Shown here: one piece after another, positions 6,648-7,733 of the stretch
How positions within the stretch are numbered: position 1 is the stretch's first letter
Layout of the letters: the number at the start of each line of letters is the position of its first letter
Position numbers and translations under genes: made by a program
The notes under the pieces: model-generated
The model's database searches: none
The model's input: the letters and a program-made list of their open reading frames with translations, nothing else
What the model was told of the DNA's origin: nothing
From: Alphaproteobacteria bacterium
GTDB taxonomy: Bacteria; Pseudomonadota; Alphaproteobacteria; UBA2136; UBA6156
Reading direction: 5' to 3'
DNA: 7,733 nt
Assembly: GCA_027490875.1 (NCBI GenBank)
Contig: JAIXXE010000162.1
Location: 1 to 7,733, forward strand

Positions 6648-6842
6648 TCAGAAGCGCTTCTTGTCGTTGGCCTTGCGGCGCCAGACATAGCGCGTGGGGT
6701 CACCTTCCTTGACGGCGTAGTTCATGGCGCGCGCATCCGATCTGGTGCCCTCCCGCAATTTCCTGAGGGTCTTGGGCGTTGAGATGAGAATAACGCCCAC
6801 GCCACCGTCAGATTTATGGTTAAACGGTTCGATATTGGACAT
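6648..6842 (-). CDS. Small basic protein of unknown function (64 residues)
   Basis: I do not recognise this protein. It has 64 residues, starts MSNIEPFNHKSDGG and ends RYVWRRKANDKKRF. It is strongly basic (8 Arg, 7 Lys against about 7 Asp/Glu), with the positive charge concentrated in the last third. It has no signal peptide, membrane segment or cysteine. A basic tail could bind nucleic acid, but that is only inference from charge. The frame can be extended to an ATG at 6854 (adding MEDS), but GGAGGA lies 4 bases before the ATG at 6842, inside that extension, so 6842 is preferred. The case for a real gene rests on this ribosome site, a good upstream promoter and a terminator 27 bases after the stop. 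Two of 8 arginines are AGG/AGA, unlike yjgR. It lies between thrS and yjgR and appears to be transcribed alone. Confidence 0.78.
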   Translation of the reverse strand: MSNIEPFNHKSDGGVGVILISTPKTLRKLREGTRSDARAMNYAVKEGDPTRYVWRRKANDKKRF

Positions 6843-6846
6843 AGAG

Positions 6847-6852
6847 TCCTCC
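6847..6852 (-). promoter_or_regulatory. Shine-Dalgarno site that sets the start of the small basic protein
   Basis: The minus strand reads GGAGGA, then CTCT, then ATG at 6842. This near-perfect anti-16S match at close spacing favours 6842 over the upstream in-frame ATG at 6854, which has no such site before it. Confidence 0.8.
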
Positions 6853-6868
6853 ATGTGATTGACGTCCG

Positions 6869-6898
6869 ACCATACCCAGAAAGAGCCACCTCTGGCAA
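6869..6898 (-). promoter_or_regulatory. Probable sigma70 promoter of the small basic-protein gene
   Basis: TTGCCA (6893-6898, five of six matches to the -35 consensus) and TATGGT (6869-6874, four of six to the -10) are 18 bp apart on the minus strand. A start near 6862 would leave a leader of about 20 bases that contains the GGAGGA site. The promoter lies entirely in the gap after the thrS stop, consistent with independent transcription of the small gene. Confidence 0.6.
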
Positions 6899-6909
6899 GC
6901 AGCCATAGG

Positions 6910-7733
6910 CTAGTGGCGGACGGTCATCTCGGTCCGCAGACGGGTTAAAAAGTCGCCCACGCGCATGGCGCCAAGGTCGGTGCCATCGCGCAGGCGCACG
7001 GCTACGGTGCCTTCCTCGGCTTCCTTTTTCCCCACCACCAACATGTACGGAACCTTTTGCTGCTGCGCTAACAGGATTTTCTTCTGCATGCGCTCGCTGC
7101 TGGTATCAAGCTCGATGCGCAGGCCGCCGGTGGCCGTGGTCAGGCTGCTGCCTTGCAGCAGGGCCTTTACTTCGGCCGCGTAAGCGTTTTGGTGGTCGGT
7201 GATGGGGATAATCATCGCCTGCACGGGTGCCAACCAGAGCGGAAACTTGCCCTCGCAGTTTTCAATATAAATCCCCATGAAGCGCTCCAAGCTGCCCAGC
7301 ACCGCGCGGTGGAGCATCAGGCATGACACGCGTTCGCCAGCCTCATTCGTATAAAGCGCGCCCAAACGGCTGGGCATGTTGGGGTCGACCTGCAAAGTGC
7401 CGCACTGCCATTCGCGCCCGATGGAATCGCGCAGCACAAAATCCAGCTTCGGCCCATAGAACGCGCCGTCGCCCGGGCTCAGGCGCCAATCGATGCCCGC
7501 AGCCTTCACCGCAGTTTCCAGCGCGGCTTCGGCCTTGTCCCACAACGCTTCGGCCCCAATGCGTTTTTCTGGTCGTGTGGAAAGCCGCACATAGTAGTTG
7601 GTAAAGCCGAGGTCGGCATAGATATCCTTCAGCAGCGCGCAAAAGCCCAACGCCTCTGCCTGTAACTGGTCCTCGGTACAAAAAATATGCCCATCGTCTT
7701 GGGTAAAGGCAATCACGCGCATCAGGCCGTGCA
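6910..7733 (-). CDS. thrS: Threonyl-tRNA synthetase, C-terminal part (cut by window edge)
   Basis: ThrRS is a cytoplasmic class II aminoacyl-tRNA synthetase that attaches threonine to tRNA-Thr. The frame runs off the right edge. The 273 visible residues begin HGLMRV, inside the catalytic core, so the editing domain and the first part of the core are outside; the ATG at 7722 is an internal methionine. Class II motif 2 and its surroundings are seen in HGLMRVIAFTQDDGHIFCTEDQ, where the His of DGHIFC is a zinc ligand (E. coli H385; the usual sequence is DAHIFC). STRPEKRIG, GDGAFYGPKLDFVLRD and WQCGTLQVD follow. LMLHRAVLGSLERFMGI is motif 3 and holds the other visible zinc ligand (E. coli H511). 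From about FPLWLAPVQ onward is the anticodon-binding domain, including VPYMLVVGKKEAEEGTVAVR. The E. coli-type infC neighbour is absent downstream; a small unknown gene follows instead. Several blocks look alphaproteobacterial. Confidence 0.96.
   Translation of the reverse strand, partial: HGLMRVIAFTQDDGHIFCTEDQLQAEALGFCALLKDIYADLGFTNYYVRLSTRPEKRIGAEALWDKAEAALETAVKAAGIDWRLSPGDGAFYGPKLDFVLRDSIGREWQCGTLQVDPNMPSRLGALYTNEAGERVSCLMLHRAVLGSLERFMGIYIENCEGKFPLWLAPVQAMIIPITDHQNAYAAEVKALLQGSSLTTATGGLRIELDTSSERMQKKILLAQQQKVPYMLVVGKKEAEEGTVAVRLRDGTDLGAMRVGDFLTRLRTEMTVRH

Noticed and set aside
6885..6896. GCCA / TGGC hairpin followed by TCTTTCT on the minus strand, as the thrS terminator.
   Set aside because: The stem has only 4 bp. 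It overlaps the -35 region of the next gene and could be chance; a weak termination role is not excluded.
1..7733. A mobile element, CRISPR array, tRNA/rRNA gene or defence island.
   Set aside because: No transposase or integrase frame, spaced direct repeats, insertion-sequence ends or RNA-gene sequence was seen. All larger frames match housekeeping or respiratory families, or are shadows of them.

Overview
The window looks like ordinary chromosomal DNA of a GC-rich member of the Pseudomonadota (Proteobacteria). It holds genes for aerobic respiration (heme A synthesis), an NhaA antiporter, the 23S rRNA methyltransferase RlmJ, a YjgR/DUF853 ATPase and threonyl-tRNA synthetase, with two small unrecognised genes between them. 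Remembered family sequences make the ThrS C-terminal half look alphaproteobacterial. The cysteine-bearing heme A synthase and the ctaA-ctaB adjacency are less typical of that class, so placement below the phylum is tentative.

Layout. Bases 2-439 (+) are the 3' end of a gene for a Pro/Asn-rich protein with a small C-terminal beta domain. It converges on ctaB (486-1406, -) and ctaA (1411-2409, -), a two-gene heme O/heme A operon. Upstream of ctaA is a strong intrinsic terminator (2451-2483) that ends a minus-strand gene for a small exported helical protein (2509-2934). Next come rlmJ (3022-3861, -) and nhaA (3854-5044, -), which overlap by 8 bp. A 52-bp divergent spacer separates nhaA from yjgR (5097-6584, +). 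A second intrinsic terminator (6583-6620) lies between yjgR and a convergent gene for a 64-residue basic protein (6648-6842, -), which has a clear Shine-Dalgarno site and a plausible sigma70 promoter. The window ends inside thrS (6910 to the edge, -).

How the genes work together. CtaB farnesylates heme b to heme O, and CtaA oxidises heme O to heme A for aa3-type cytochrome oxidase. The other recognised genes are independent housekeeping functions. No insertion sequence, CRISPR array, tRNA, rRNA or integrase was seen, and no gene-free stretch exceeds about 110 bases.

The least explained parts are the two small genes at 2509-2934 and 6648-6842. Each is followed by a terminator, each lies between conserved genes, and both use AGA/AGG arginine codons (6 of 17 and 2 of 8) that are absent from all 25 arginine codons of yjgR. 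This suggests separately acquired single-gene units. I found no convincing evidence of a new multi-gene system.
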